Assembly (NCBI GenBank): GCA_963669155.1
Contig: OZ022597.1
Coordinates: 10,682,811 to 10,746,810, forward strand
Length of the DNA: 64,000 nt
Reading direction: 5' to 3'
From: Arbacia lixula
Taxonomy: Eukaryota; Echinodermata; Echinoidea; Arbacioida; Arbaciidae
Under the pieces are notes generated by a model. That model had not been told where the DNA came from. It searched no databases and was given only the letters and a program-made list of their open reading frames with translations. The position numbers and the translations under genes were made by a program. This document shows, piece by piece, positions 22,733 through 33,503 of the stretch; position 1 is the first letter of the stretch, and each line of letters begins with the position of its first letter.

Positions 22733-25037
22733 CAGTGTGTCCCAGAAAAAAAGGAAACCGAGATTCTGTGTTAGCTCTCTAGTTGACTGAAAAAAATCAT
22801 GGAATATCATACACATCATTAGAAATCACGATGTTTCTTCTTCCATTTGACACCTCACATGATAGATAAGAGACATGCGTTGAGGAGCAACATGTGCTTA
22901 AAAAATAATTGTCAAAATCAATTTAAAGTTGATATTCATAGAAAATCCAAAAATATAGCGATCCATATATCAATGGAAGGCTGAAAGTGTGTAGAAGTCA
23001 AATTTATCCATTATTTCGCTTATAAAATAACACAAAAGAAATAAAAACAGTTTTTATAACGCATCTCATAATGCTACGAACCCTGCCGTTTGCCGTCCGC
23101 GAAAAGAGCGATTTTTGGTGACGTAAGGTGAATGGGCACGTAAGCCATCTCCAGCCGCTACATTACGTGTTTTATACGTATAGCTCTAGTATATCGTCCT
23201 AACTAAATATACCATTTAAGGCTATATTTCACTGTCTTTTAGATTTTTCTTGTTAGTAGCATTTGAGTAAGTCTTGCACAAATCTAAGAAAAATAATCTC
23301 AGCAATAATAAAGTAAGAAAAATGAAAATATTCTGACCTTTAGCGGGAGGTTTTACATTGAAATACGAAGTCGAGTCTACTGAATTTGATACGAGCTGTC
23401 GTTCGGAAAAGTTAGTTTTCTTGCACTTGTACGTTTTGTAGAGGTCATGCCATCTAACGACCTTTCAATTAAGGCTTACAGATATCTCAAATAATGTTGA
23501 TAGAAGACTTGAGATAATATAATCTAGATGTCAAACACTATATGGACCCATTTATATTTTTCTCGAAAGATTTGTTGACGTTCAACGTCATACATACTGC
23601 AGTACGATTATGCACGCGCGCGTACGTCATTATAGCCCATGCATATCGCGACTGCATATCGTATGGTATAGCCTTACTGGTGCATTCGCATTCCATGATT
23701 ACAATGCATGCTCGCGATCGCACACGTACGTACACATGTATGGTATTGCGCATTTTCCTTTCATCAACACTCTGCTCATCGTTGATATTTCTGCTCGCAA
23801 CCTTCGACTGACAACAACTTTTGCATGTATGTACATTGTGTACTATACTTGTGGTCTCTTATTGCGCGAAATATAAACTGGTTTGTCAACATGAACGGTA
23901 TCATAGTACATGTACATGTACATGTCTGCATCGTAGTTTTAATCTTATACAATTTCATCAGGATTGTTGACAGAACAATCGAGTCCTGTTCTTTTTTCTG
24001 TTTCGTCCCGGCCGACCGGTAGCTAGCTCGACTTTAGCGCTACTGCTACGCAGCTACGCTGAGCTACGGTGCAAACTCGCGCACTAAGTTTTGGAAAAAA
24101 TAAATACCCTCTAGTCTAAATCATTTCAACTACATACCAATTTTCAGGGCTGTTTGGATCAAGCCTGGCATGATCCTGGTTGCCCCTTGGCCTAGCATCC
24201 CCGTAGTTTTCCATTTGTAGATCGAGATCGACATCTTCTTGAAGTTCAGGTTCTGGTTCATGCCGGTAAGCAATATCTACAGCGTCCGTAACAACACCAT
24301 TCGTACTCGCAGCTTGAGCCTGAGGAGCGTTTGATTCATCATCAAAATCTCCCACTTCACCTTCATCGATTTCACTATCTGGTCCACTACTAGAGCTAAT
24401 ACTCTCGTCTTCAAGTTCTTCTTCAAAATTGTCGATTTGAAAATCTAAATCGAGGTCCAACTCATCCATTGTTGAAGTCTAAAAAATAGTTCAGTTCGCG
24501 AAACGTAATTTGCTGTTCGGTACGTACGCGAAAGCTGCACGTGACCGATTGTCAAATGAAATCATGGACATTCAGTTACGTCATGCATAGTGGCCTATTT
24601 TACGGGACGTTAATTGGGCAGATTTCGAGAGGGAATTTGAGTAGTTTTTGTTTGGATATTTCTGCGCTCCTGGTTTGTTTTAAAATTTGGGATTAGCGTT
24701 ATAATGATCATCAAGTCATAAACTTTACAATGATATCAAATTCAACCGTATTTAAAATCAATGAATATCAACTTTAAGCAAGACAAATGGTCAAGATATG
24801 TAAGGAAGCATCGACGTAGTGCAAACAACATTCATTATTCTGCGCAAAACGTTTCTGACATCGAGCACTTTTAATTGCTTGAAATCAGTCATGCGTGAAC
24901 AATTCATCGTGAATTTGGTACCAAACGAAAGACGATTCTTTACTCTCAATATTGCTGTTATTTTTATAATAATGTGATATTTTATGATTACGTTATCGAC
25001 CTCGAAAAACGGGTTTCCTTTTTTCTGGGACACACTG
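22733..25037. mobile_element. 2.3 kb TA-flanked inverted-repeat DNA transposon
   Basis: The terminal inverted repeats are about 26 bp, starting CAGTGTGTCCCAG at each end (the left repeat continues through an A run and GGAAACC). TA flanks both ends. It holds one acidic ORF at 24116-24469 but no transposase I can recognise. It may be a non-autonomous derivative of a Tc1/mariner-like or ISL2EU-like element. Confidence 0.75.
24116..24469 (-). CDS. Acidic ORF inside the TA transposon, perhaps a first exon
   Basis: The frame encodes 117 residues, very rich in Asp and Glu (starts MDELDLDLDFQIDNFEEEL), with an AYRHEPEPEL stretch in the middle. A GTATGT donor-like site follows codon NSPENW, so the true exon may end there. 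The layout (acidic N-terminus, then a Y-x-x-EPE motif, then a W) reminds me of the N-terminus of P2X7-tail-like zinc proteins often linked with DNA transposons. The Cys-rich part that would prove it is absent. Function unknown. Confidence 0.4.
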   Translation of the reverse strand: MDELDLDLDFQIDNFEEELEDESISSSSGPDSEIDEGEVGDFDDESNAPQAQAASTNGVVTDAVDIAYRHEPEPELQEDVDLDLQMENYGDARPRGNQDHARLDPNSPENWYVVEMI

Positions 25038-25127
25038 TATACGAAACGGTGGCGTTCCAGCCGGTGCGGTGAAATTGGCTGAAAGGAGAAATTGTTGCCG
25101 GTCAACGGATCATAAGCGTACTTTAGA

Positions 25128-25240
25128 GAACGTCTGTTCTATAATTTCACATATCATTTCGTCTGTCTTCCCTCTGACTCCCAAAACAAACAGATAACAC
25201 AATAATACACTTCAATTATTGTGGGATAGCCTGACAACGA
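25128..25240. repeat. Direct repeat R2, copy 1
   Basis: The block with CCCAAAACAAACAGATAACA and CAATTATTGTG recurs at 25679-25790 with about 10% difference. Confidence 0.75.
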
Positions 25241-25678
25241 CTACTTGGAGCCGGCCTTTTATTATGTATGAATGTTTAACAAACATTTCTTCTCGTCTCC
25301 TTCAGGAAACCGGACCGAGCGTGTTCCTGGATAAAAAAAAAAAAAAAAAACAGAGATAAAACTCTACGAGAATAAAGATTCTGGAAAACTTTAGTAGACA
25401 CAGTCATGTCATAACATAACACAAAGCATTTTCATTGGAAATAAAAAGTTGTCTCGTTGAAAGTTCAAGCTAGAATTATTCAATTACGTACTAATTAATA
25501 CCACGTACCCCGCACGTGCCCTGGTCACCGTAGCAGAAATAGCTCGCACACCTGTACGAGCTGCCTATGCAAATTACATTCCATCGGGGCAACGGCCCCG
25601 TACCCAACATAAGTATGCATTAATTGAAGATACAAACAACATTTGCCTGCTATACAATCGTACCGCAGACAAATAACA

Positions 25679-25790
25679 GTCTGTTCTATAATTTTACATA
25701 TCATGTCGTCTACCTTTCCTCTTACTCCCAAAACAAACAGATAACACAATAATACACTTCAATTATTGTGAGATAACGTGACAACGACTG
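25679..25790. repeat. Direct repeat R2, copy 2
   Basis: Second copy of 25128-25240, lying immediately before the tyrosine-recombinase remnant. A 30-base segment at 25448-25478 is likewise repeated at 26366-26396 on its other side. Confidence 0.75.
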
Positions 25791-25869
25791 GAATTCAAAG
25801 AACAGGAGCAATTTAAGGGGAAAGAAGAGAAATGACCGATTATAATTTAAAGTCACGCCCATTATACTT

Positions 25870-26362
25870 GATGTAACTTGGTTAGACATCTTTAGACTTT
25901 TCGCTCTTCCATCGCCCGTGCCTCTTCCAAAGCCTATCTGGCACGGAAGCTCTGGAAGCGGAGGTAGCCCCTCCTGCTCTGAGTGAGTGAAGGCCCAAAC
26001 TAGCCTCTTTCCCGCATAACTCCTGTTTACAAACTTAACCGTTTGTTTATCTTAGACAAATCCTTTCTCCCTTTGCTACAGTAAGCAGATCTGAATACGA
26101 ATTGATCAGCCTTCTCGGGAATACCTGCCTTATCCATATATTCTCTTAAAATTTTCTCTGGACAGGCACTTGGGTTTCCTTTACTTATCACGACGGTATA
26201 TGCCCCTACGATACTGATCTGTCTTATTACTTCGTAGAAGAACGGATATGAGTCTTCAAACACAATGCCAAATTGACCTGGCTTAGAAGCCTGGCTTAGA
26301 AGCCCCGCCTGGCTTTCTCGAATTTTCGCGCTCACGAGGTCAGCAACTGCGACCGGCTCCAT
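25870..26362 (-). mobile_element. Tyrosine-recombinase element fossil (DIRS/Ngaro or Crypton kin)
   Basis: The minus strand encodes the C-terminal half of a tyrosine recombinase. It has a VISKGNPSACPEKILREYM-like stretch, an FVFRSAYCSKG stretch, then GLHSLRAGGATS with the HxLRxGGAT box, then KRHGRWKSE. These motifs are shared by recombinases of DIRS/Ngaro retroelements and Cryptons. No reverse transcriptase was seen nearby, so the class is undecided. It is broken. Split direct repeats surround it. Confidence 0.65.
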
Positions 26363-26397
26363 AGTAGTTGTCTCGTTGAAAGTTCAAGCTGGAATGG

Positions 26398-26487
26398 GAT
26401 TACGCAACACGATATTGTTGCTATGTTAGGTGGAAGGGAGCTTTCGGGTTAGCCTCCAGTCGCGGTCATCACACCATACGGGCCAGT
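26398..26487. repeat. Direct repeat R1, copy 2
   Basis: Second copy of 21870-21965, 4.5 kb away in the same orientation. Confidence 0.7.
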
Positions 26488-26519
26488 AAAGGGGCGTAGA
26501 CAACGGGGGGAGATGAGAG

Positions 26520-26577
26520 GGATGCATCTCCCCCCCCCCCCCCCACTTCACATGGTGGGGGGGGGGGGGGGGGGGGT
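26520..26577. repeat. Poly-C / poly-G hairpin
   Basis: A run of about 16 C and a run of about 18 G are separated by a short spacer (ACTTCACATGGT), able to fold back or form G-quadruplexes. Confidence 0.8.
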
Positions 26578-27119
26578 GGCATGTACAATCATCCCCCCAG
26601 GTTTGGGGGAATGAAAAGCTGTCGTCTATTGTCCGAACAGCAAATTAAGCAGCAATTGCGCTGATCAGTGTCAGAGCGGAAAATGACAGCCTTCATATAC
26701 ACAGGCCGAGTAAAAAACGAGTAAATGTTTGATATAAATGTCCAAAAATGTGATATAGAAAATAAATAATAATGTGTGATGTAAACATACATATTAATAT
26801 ATGAAATGCAAAACAAATATCTCTAAATATAGGTGTACAAGTATTGCAAAATCTTGTTCATTTTGCCAAATGTATCTGATGTGAAAGTCTAGGTGGAATG
26901 TTGGTTGTCACTATAGTTTAAGCATGCATGAATAGTGGGTAAAACTAATTGACCATACTTTCACAATAAAAATAAAATGTTAATATAATCACTTGTCTTA
27001 AAATAATGTTCCCAAAGTGTTGTTCCGTTAACGTATTTTGAAAACTTTTGATATCGATTGAAGGTTTACTGAAGAGACCTATGATGTTGTCGCATTTATG
27101 TGAACAATTTATCACTGAA
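26578..27119. other. No gene recognised
   Basis: AT-rich, with no repeat or coding signal. Confidence 0.3.
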
Positions 27120-28620
27120 TATGAGTATGACGCGCATGGCTTGAGCGAGTTGATTGGTTGATTGACGAGTATACAGATACAAATCTTCAGTGAATGATTA
27201 AGAGCATGACGCGCATGGCTTGAGCGAGTTGATTGGTTGATTGACGAGTATACAGAGACAACTCATCAGTGAATATGAGTATGACGCGCATGGAATGAGC
27301 GAGTTGATTGGTTAATTGACGAGTATACAGAGAAAAATCATCAGTGAATATGAGCATGACACGCATGGAATGAGCGAGTTGATTGGTTAATTGACGAGTA
27401 TACAGAGAAAAATCATCAGTGAATATGAGCATGACGAGCATGGCTTGAGCGAGTTGATTGGTTGATTGACGAGTATACAGAGACAAATCTTCAGTGAATG
27501 ATTAAGAGCATGACGCGCATGGCTTGAGCGAGTTGATTGGTTGATTGACGAGTATACAGAGACAAATCATCAGTGAATAATTAAGAGCATGACGCGCATG
27601 ACTTGAGCGAGTTGATTGGTTGATTGACGAGTATACAGAGACAAATCATCCGTGAATAATTAAGAGCATGACGCGCATGGCTTGAGCGAGTTGATTGGTT
27701 GATTGACGAGTATACAGAGACAAATCATCAGTGAATAATTAAGAGCATGACGCGCATGGCTTGAGCGAGTTGATTGGTTGATTGACGAGTATACAGAAAC
27801 AAATCATCAGTGAATAATTAAGAGCATGACGCGCATGGCCTGAGCGAGTTGATTGGTTGATTAACGAGAATACAGAGACAAATCATCAGTGAATATGAGC
27901 ATGACGCGTATGGAATGAGCAAGTTGATTGGTTGATTGACGAGTATACAGAGACAAATCATCACTGAATATGAGTATGACGCGCATGGAATGAGGGAGGT
28001 GATTGGTTGATTGACGAGTATACAGAGACAAATCATCAATGAATAATTAAGAGCATGACGCGCATGACTTGAGCGAGTTGATTGGTTGATTGACGAGTAT
28101 ACAGAGACAAATCATCAGTGAATAATTAAGAGCATGACGCGCATGGCTTGAGCGAGTTGATTGGTTGATTGACGAGTATACAGAGACAAATCATCAGTGA
28201 ATAATTAAGAGCATGACGCGCATGGCTTGAGCGAGTTGGTTGGTTGATTGACGAGTATACAGAGACAAATCATCAGTGAATAATTAAGAGCATGACGCGC
28301 ATGGCTTGAGCGAGTTGATTGGTTGATTGACGAGTATACAGAGACAAATCATCAGTGAATAATTAAGAGCATGACGCGCATGGCTTGAGCGAGTTGATTG
28401 GTTGATTGACGAGTATACAGAGACAAATCATCAGTGAATAATTAAGAGCATGACGCGCATGGCCTGAGCGAGTTGATTGGTTGATTGACGAGAATACAGG
28501 GGCAAATCATCAGTGAATATACGCATAACGCGTAGGATGGAGCGAGTTGCTTGGTTGACTAACGAATCAGTGAATATATACGAGTATGACGCGCGTAGGA
28601 TGGTGCGAGTTGATTGGCTT
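27120..28620. repeat. Minisatellite, about 19 units of 75-79 bp
   Basis: The unit contains GCATGACGCGCATGGCTTG, then GAGTTGATTGGTTGATTGAC, then a GTATACAGAGACAAATCATC-like segment. Two length variants exist: about 75 bp with GAATATGAG between units, and 79 bp with GAATAATTAA. The last two units are degenerate. Every unit carries an inverted CCAAT box (ATTGG). Confidence 0.95.
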
Positions 28621-29127
28621 TTTATTGCTTACGTCATCTTTCATTTCTTCATACTACGAAATTGTTAGACCTATGCCTGGATTACCAACAAGATTAATAA
28701 ATGTTTTTAACACTCATACACAGACCATAACAGACACCTCCCCTATTAAAACTACATGTATACATAAAACAATCTCTACAATGAATGTAAGTCCGTAACT
28801 CAAAACAGCTAAAGCTGTATTTTAATTAGTCATTTGAGATGGAAAAATAGAACAATTTGAACCAATAGTTCATATTACGATATAATTGCCATACAGTGTA
28901 TAAAAATGTTATAAAACGAGCATGTCAAAATATTTCAGCGTATGGACCAACAATGTATAGAAGAATTTACAATTTCCCTCAGAGTAATATGTGAAGAAAA
29001 ATATAGCAAAATAGGTGGCTATGCGGGTTTATAGTATAATGTTCATTCAATGGGTAATACTTTTCATTAAGGAGCACATTGTGAATATATTGCACCATAC
29101 GTATAGTATGGTGCAATGTATAGTACA
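28621..29127. other. No gene recognised; one short hairpin
   Basis: AT-rich. At about 29092-29117 a 12 bp perfect stem (TTGCACCATAC and complement) closes a short loop. Confidence 0.35.
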
Positions 29128-29415
29128 CAGAAACCCCGTTCATATACGCAACCTAACCCAAAAATAAGCGCAGCATTTGCAGCAATATTGTGGTATTATT
29201 ACTAGGTCTCGATCCGCAAAATAGCCGCAAAATAGACGGGAAAAGGGAGGAAGCAAATACCGCATTGAGTGATTCCCATTAAATTTTGCAGATGTATTAC
29301 CGATAGCTGCGTACATCATACGCAGCTATCGGTAATGCATCAGCAAAATAGCTGCAAATGTTGCACATTTTTTTGCGGATAGGCGGTGTTTAGGCGGCGT
29401 ATATGAACGACGTTA
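29128..29415. mobile_element. MITE, family CCCCGTTCATATAC (copy 1)
   Basis: The left end reads ACCCCGTTCATATACGC and the right end GTATATGAACGACGTT, in inverted orientation. Relatives lie at 48621-48990 and 52817-53281. The inside contains repeated CCGCAAAATAG-like words and a perfect hairpin at 29297-29335. Confidence 0.75.
29297..29335. repeat. Perfect 17 bp hairpin in the MITE
   Basis: TTACCGATAGCTGCGTA is followed by a 5-base loop and its exact complement. The same word occurs once, unpaired, in the copy at 52817-53281, so this copy has duplicated it in inverted form. Confidence 0.9.
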
Positions 29416-29718
29416 TACATAGAATAGATTACCCTTAGCCTCAGAATGTAGCAATACATGAAGTGAAATAGAACAAACTAAAGAATTAGGGACGCTGATA
29501 TTACAATGCCATGTGCATACAATTTATCAAAGTGTTCGTAAACCAGCACATTCTAGATATAATCAGCATGTGTCAACAATGTACATAACATTAATGTAAA
29601 CATGTACACTGCACTGTTCATATCGGTATAATTCACATAGATACATTAAATAATACATAGAAGAAATCACCCGTCCCCCTTAGAAAATAGAAATATATGA
29701 AGTAAAACACAACTCCGT

Positions 29719-29912
29719 TGATAGTAAGCAAATAATCAACGTCGGTGAAGGTATATGGGACGAAATATCACTTCCGAGGCGATCTGGATGTAGCTATCTT
29801 TCCGAAGCTTTTAGCTGAGGAAAGATAGCGTATACATTCAGATCGCCGAGGAAGTGATATTTCGTCTCATTGCCTGAAACCAAAAGTTGATTATTTGCTT
29901 TATATTCCACAT
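29719..29912. mobile_element. Foldback element, arms about 92 bp
   Basis: The left arm (AGCAAATAATCAAC ... GACGAAATATCACTTCC ... GCTATCTTTCC) is mirrored in reverse complement on the right around a centre near 29814. Arms are about 85% identical. It ends in a GCAAATAATCAAC-type terminus on both sides. Confidence 0.8.
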
Positions 29913-30131
29913 CTGATACCAACAATCTATAAAATAAATGACAATTTAACGTACAAAAGCATTCGTGTCGGTGCGGCTACATTCACGCGACGCTCCGAAA
30001 CCCGGAAGCAAATTGACTTTGTGCACGTAATTGCTATATAGACTCTACAAATTCCAACGAACACAATGACATGTTGATGCTAATTTGTAAGATTTTGACG
30101 GAAAAGCAAGAAGTAATCAAAATTCTCTTAC

Positions 30132-30178
30132 CTGTGCGGTATCGGTGAGAACATAGATCCTCCGAGAATACTCTTCAT
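30132..30178 (-). CDS. Candidate first coding exon of an unknown minus-strand gene
   Basis: An ATG at 30178 opens 15 codons (MKSILGGSMFSPIPH) and is followed by a consensus donor, CAG then GTAAGAG. A sits at -3 of the ATG. A CpG-rich stretch lies 90-260 bases upstream, as at a promoter. No following exon was identified, so the gene is unproven. Confidence 0.3.
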
Positions 30179-30269
30179 AATTGTAATTAATTACAGGCAA
30201 GTGAAATTCTAGGTCAAAATTGGTACGAGGTGGTAGAGAATTGCACACTTGCTTTGGTGAAATACTGTG

Positions 30270-30440
30270 TTGGGGAAATGGAAGGCTTGCACTGCTTTGT
30301 ACGTACGCGCGCGGCGCAGCGCGCTATAACCAAAAATTTTAATTTCCGCGCGCGCACCGCGGTGTCGTCTGCGCCGATAGTCCGAGCTACGCACTTTTAT
30401 TTCGCGCGTACTCAAAATATTGATCACGCGTTAGGACTGT
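30270..30440 (-). promoter_or_regulatory. CpG-rich promoter-like stretch
   Basis: It is dense in CG dinucleotides (CGTACGCGCGCGGCGCAGCG and similar) in an AT-rich setting, and lies upstream of the candidate exon at 30132-30178. No TATA box was seen. Confidence 0.3.
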
Positions 30441-30466
30441 GAGGAGTGCAGAGATCAGCGAAACCA

Positions 30467-30548
30467 AAAAGTACTATCACCTAGAGTGTAACGAACTTTC
30501 CTTCTCAAAAAAGTACTATCACCTACAGTGTAACGAACTTTTCTGCTC
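30467..30548. repeat. 42 bp tandem duplication
   Basis: AAAGTACTATCACCTA followed by AGTGTAACGAACTTT occurs twice in a row with few differences. Confidence 0.85.
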
Positions 30549-31439
30549 AGGTGATCAGATGGGAAAAACTACGCTTCATCACGTGATCAACTATTGACCA
30601 ATCATATAGCAACATTCTTAGTATGTGGAATATAATACAAAATCACTGCAGGAACATGTTATTTAACGAACACAAAAATATATTTCAACATTATGTACAA
30701 AAAATAATCAATTCCGGAAGTGGGATCGAATTGACCATTACCCTAGGCTCTGGGGTATTACATTAATGCCTATATGTTAGTTGTTTTATATCATTCATCA
30801 ACAATTAACAAAATATTTGATATAACAGAAAAGAAAGCACTGAGCTTAATGCAGCAATGTTACCTCATTGCTAATTTTAAAGAGTTGTGACAACGTTACT
30901 CCATGCATGCAACTGATGCAATACATGATTTTCCCGTATCGGTACAGTTTAAAAGCGACATTGTATTTTCCATTAACAAGTTGGGGAAAGGTACTTATAT
31001 TGTTCACCCCCAATTAATTATCACATCATTGACATTCAAAGAAATAGCAGTACGACCCAGAAACAGAAAACTTATGACAAATCATTAAGCACACTCAAGC
31101 CATGACTGCACGTTAATTACTAAAAAAAAGAAACCCACTGGGTTTCACATTATCCTCGTTCAAAGCTCATCGATAGCAGATTAAAAATGATCGGATGCTT
31201 CTTACTGCTGTCATTTGACTCAGCGCTCCATGTTAAAAAAAAAAATGCGCTTGGCATAACATCATAGGTGGCACATTTAGCAATGGGCAATTGGTTAAAT
31301 GACACTGAGCTCAATATAAATATAAAAAAGCACAATGTACACGACTACACATTTAAATTGGGTGAGTGTCGTTTATGTCCGTCATATATCACCACTGCAA
31401 AAAGAGTTATAAAATTTATTCTCTGGTTTCTTGAGTCAT
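30549..31439. other. No gene recognised
   Basis: AT-rich. The short open frames at 30903-31088 (+) and 31150-31335 (-) show no domain. Confidence 0.3.
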
Positions 31440-31800
31440 TCCATTGACTATGGATGTGTTTATGCTAAATTTGCTAAGGCAGAATCAGCGTTTTGAAACG
31501 CTGATTGAGAACACTCATCCAATTTGCCGTGTATGGGATAATGTTTATTGTTCAGATGACGTCATTTAAACGCGTGGAACTGCGTTATTCTTCCCCATTA
31601 AATGTGCGAGTCAGAATTGGAGATTATACACGAACTTTTTTGTGCGTTTTGAAACGACGTTTTGAAACAACGTTTTGAAACGGCGTTTACATCGAAATGA
31701 GCATGAACGCAACCGCGTTTTGAACTGAACGCGTATCAAAACGCTGAGTTTGGCTACCTCAAAATGAGCATAAACGCAGCCTATTTCCCATACGAATCAG
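31440..31800. mobile_element. MITE with terminal inverted repeats of about 40 bp
   Basis: The left end has GTGTTTATGCT ... AATCAGCGTTTTGAAACG. The right end has CAAAACGCTGAGTTTGGC ... GAGCATAAACGCAGCC, its complement. The inside carries several copies of ACGTTTTGAAAC. Confidence 0.65.
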
Positions 31801-32079
31801 GTGATTGTTATGATTACAGTTGTCCTATCATATATCACCACTGAGTGTGGCAAGTTTTAGTTTGTCTTTAATTTCTTGAGTCTTTCTGTAGATGAGTTGT
31901 GGGTGGATGAATATATTTTAAGTTTGTCAGCATAAATGCTTTGAATGGCTAGAAGATGTGGGTACCTCATTTCCATGAAGCGTAGAATGAACAGCCGAGT
32001 ATGCCATGAAACGATGAACCACGAACAAAAATATTAGATAAAAAAAAAATTATCCAACAGCAGCATAAAATAAACTACA

Positions 32080-32700
32080 TTTACACGCCCCTGTCACGAA
32101 GTGGCCTGAGGCATAATTTTTTTGGTATGTCCGTCCGTCCCAAATCCGTTTATGCAAAACCTTGAGACCATTCATGAGATTTTCTCAAACTAGGTACATG
32201 TGTGTATTGCATAAACCCAATGGAATGTCCAAAATAGGGGTCAATTCTGAATGAGGTCAAGAGTCAAAAAACTTTGTAAAAAAAAAATGGCAAAAAAATA
32301 ATCTTTCTCATATCAAATCCAAATCCAATGGTGCAATTCCAACCAAACATGCTGCAGAGATGAATCACTTTATTGAGGTATACAGATTATATTTTATGTA
32401 GAATCCCTGAAAGAATTGAGGTCAAAGGTCAATACACATTGCCAACATGTATACTTTTCACAATAAATCCAAATCAGTGGTGCAATTTCAATCCTAAAAT
32501 GATGCATCGCTACATTGAGGTAGACTGATGACATTTTTGGTAACATTTCTGAAAGGTTAAAGGTCAGTGAACTACACCAAAATATGTCTTGAAAATGCAA
32601 AAATATTTTTTTCTTTCTTCAAATAAATGAATTGAATAATCAAATTTTAAACAAATTTGATACAAGGATGGATGATTACATTTAGATAGACATCCAAGAT
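32080..32700. repeat. Interspersed repeat of degenerate units of about 120 bp
   Basis: It begins with GTCACGAAGTGGCCTGAGGC and GTCCGTCCGTCCC. The words AAATCCAAATC...GGTGCAATT, then GAGGTATAC, then AGGTCAAAGGTCA recur two to three times with spacing of about 120 bases. Confidence 0.55.
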
Positions 32701-32859
32701 ATCAAACATCAATGAACATTATCAAACTTGGCTAGCATTGTAGTGATTGTGGAACGCTTTGGAAATTCATTAGCATGCTTTAGTATCCATACAGACGTTT
32801 GAATATATTATACTTGAGTTGTTCCTCCTTATTAATACATCCCTGGTTAAATACAGGTC

Positions 32860-32985
32860 ATTATAAAAGATGAACATTCATCTTTCAGCACATATTGATT
32901 CATCATTTGGGGTGAGGTTTCCTCTGAGCATAGAACGCATAGAGAAATACCTTCGCTGGAAGTTCAAGAAAATGGTGATGCACAG
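32860..32985 (-). pseudogene. Partial copy of the last SLC5 exon and its 3' UTR
   Basis: Bases 32880-32975 match 33235-33325, which is the 3' end of exon 13 and the start of the 3' UTR (shared words ACGCATAGAGAAATA and CATTCATCTTTCAG). The copy reads FLYAFYA-like codons but has lost the stop. The MITE at 33010-33187 lies between copy and original. Confidence 0.65.
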
Positions 32986-33009
32986 TGAGCTTTCGTTTTG
33001 CTATGAATA

Positions 33010-33187
33010 CAGTGAAACCTGCCTATAGTGGCCACCCAAGGGAAACACAAAATGTGGCCTTTATAGACAGGTGGCTGCTATAAACAGGCTCTTTAACACA
33101 TGATCTCTTTCCTGGGGAATCATTTAAGTGGCCACTATAGACAGGTTGGCTGCTATAGACAGGTGGCCGCTAAGACAGGTTTGACTG
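33010..33187. mobile_element. TA-flanked MITE, Tc1/mariner type
   Basis: The ends CAGTGAAACCTG and CAGGTTTGACTG are inverted repeats flanked by TA. The inner repeats (TATAGTGGCCACC and its complement) extend the pairing. The element is 178 bp and non-coding. Confidence 0.8.
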
Positions 33188-33282
33188 TATATCTCTCAGA
33201 CATTTTTGTGGGGTTAAATACAAGTCACTATGAAGAGTGAAAATTCATCTTTCAGAATAAATTTTGGGGAGTGAGTTTTCCT

Positions 33283-33503
33283 TTAAGCATAAAACGCATA
33301 GAGAAATATTCCTATGGCAACCACGATGACGCACAGCACATTCAGGATGATCCTGTCTCTCCTGGTCTGGATGACCTTAGCCATCTGTTGGGTCTCCCGT
33401 GCCCGCAGCTGGTCCCGCGTCAAACCCTCGTCGCTCTGTGAGAAACCGCAGAACCACTCGTAGAAGCGGCGCCAACAGCCCTGGTGCCTGGGCCGGAGGT
33501 CAC
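33283..33503 (-). CDS. SLC5 exon 13, with stop
   Basis: It reads [20 protein letters not shown] through a basic stretch to the final helix [18 protein letters not shown] and stop TAA at 33285-33283. This matches the WFCG...YFA end of the family. Confidence 0.94.

Noticed and set aside
27187-28039. Repetitive open frames over the minisatellite
   Set aside because: The unit length of 75 bp keeps a frame open by chance. Frames break where 79 bp units begin.
27120-28620. CRISPR-like array
   Set aside because: Units are contiguous with no unique spacers, and the window is eukaryotic.
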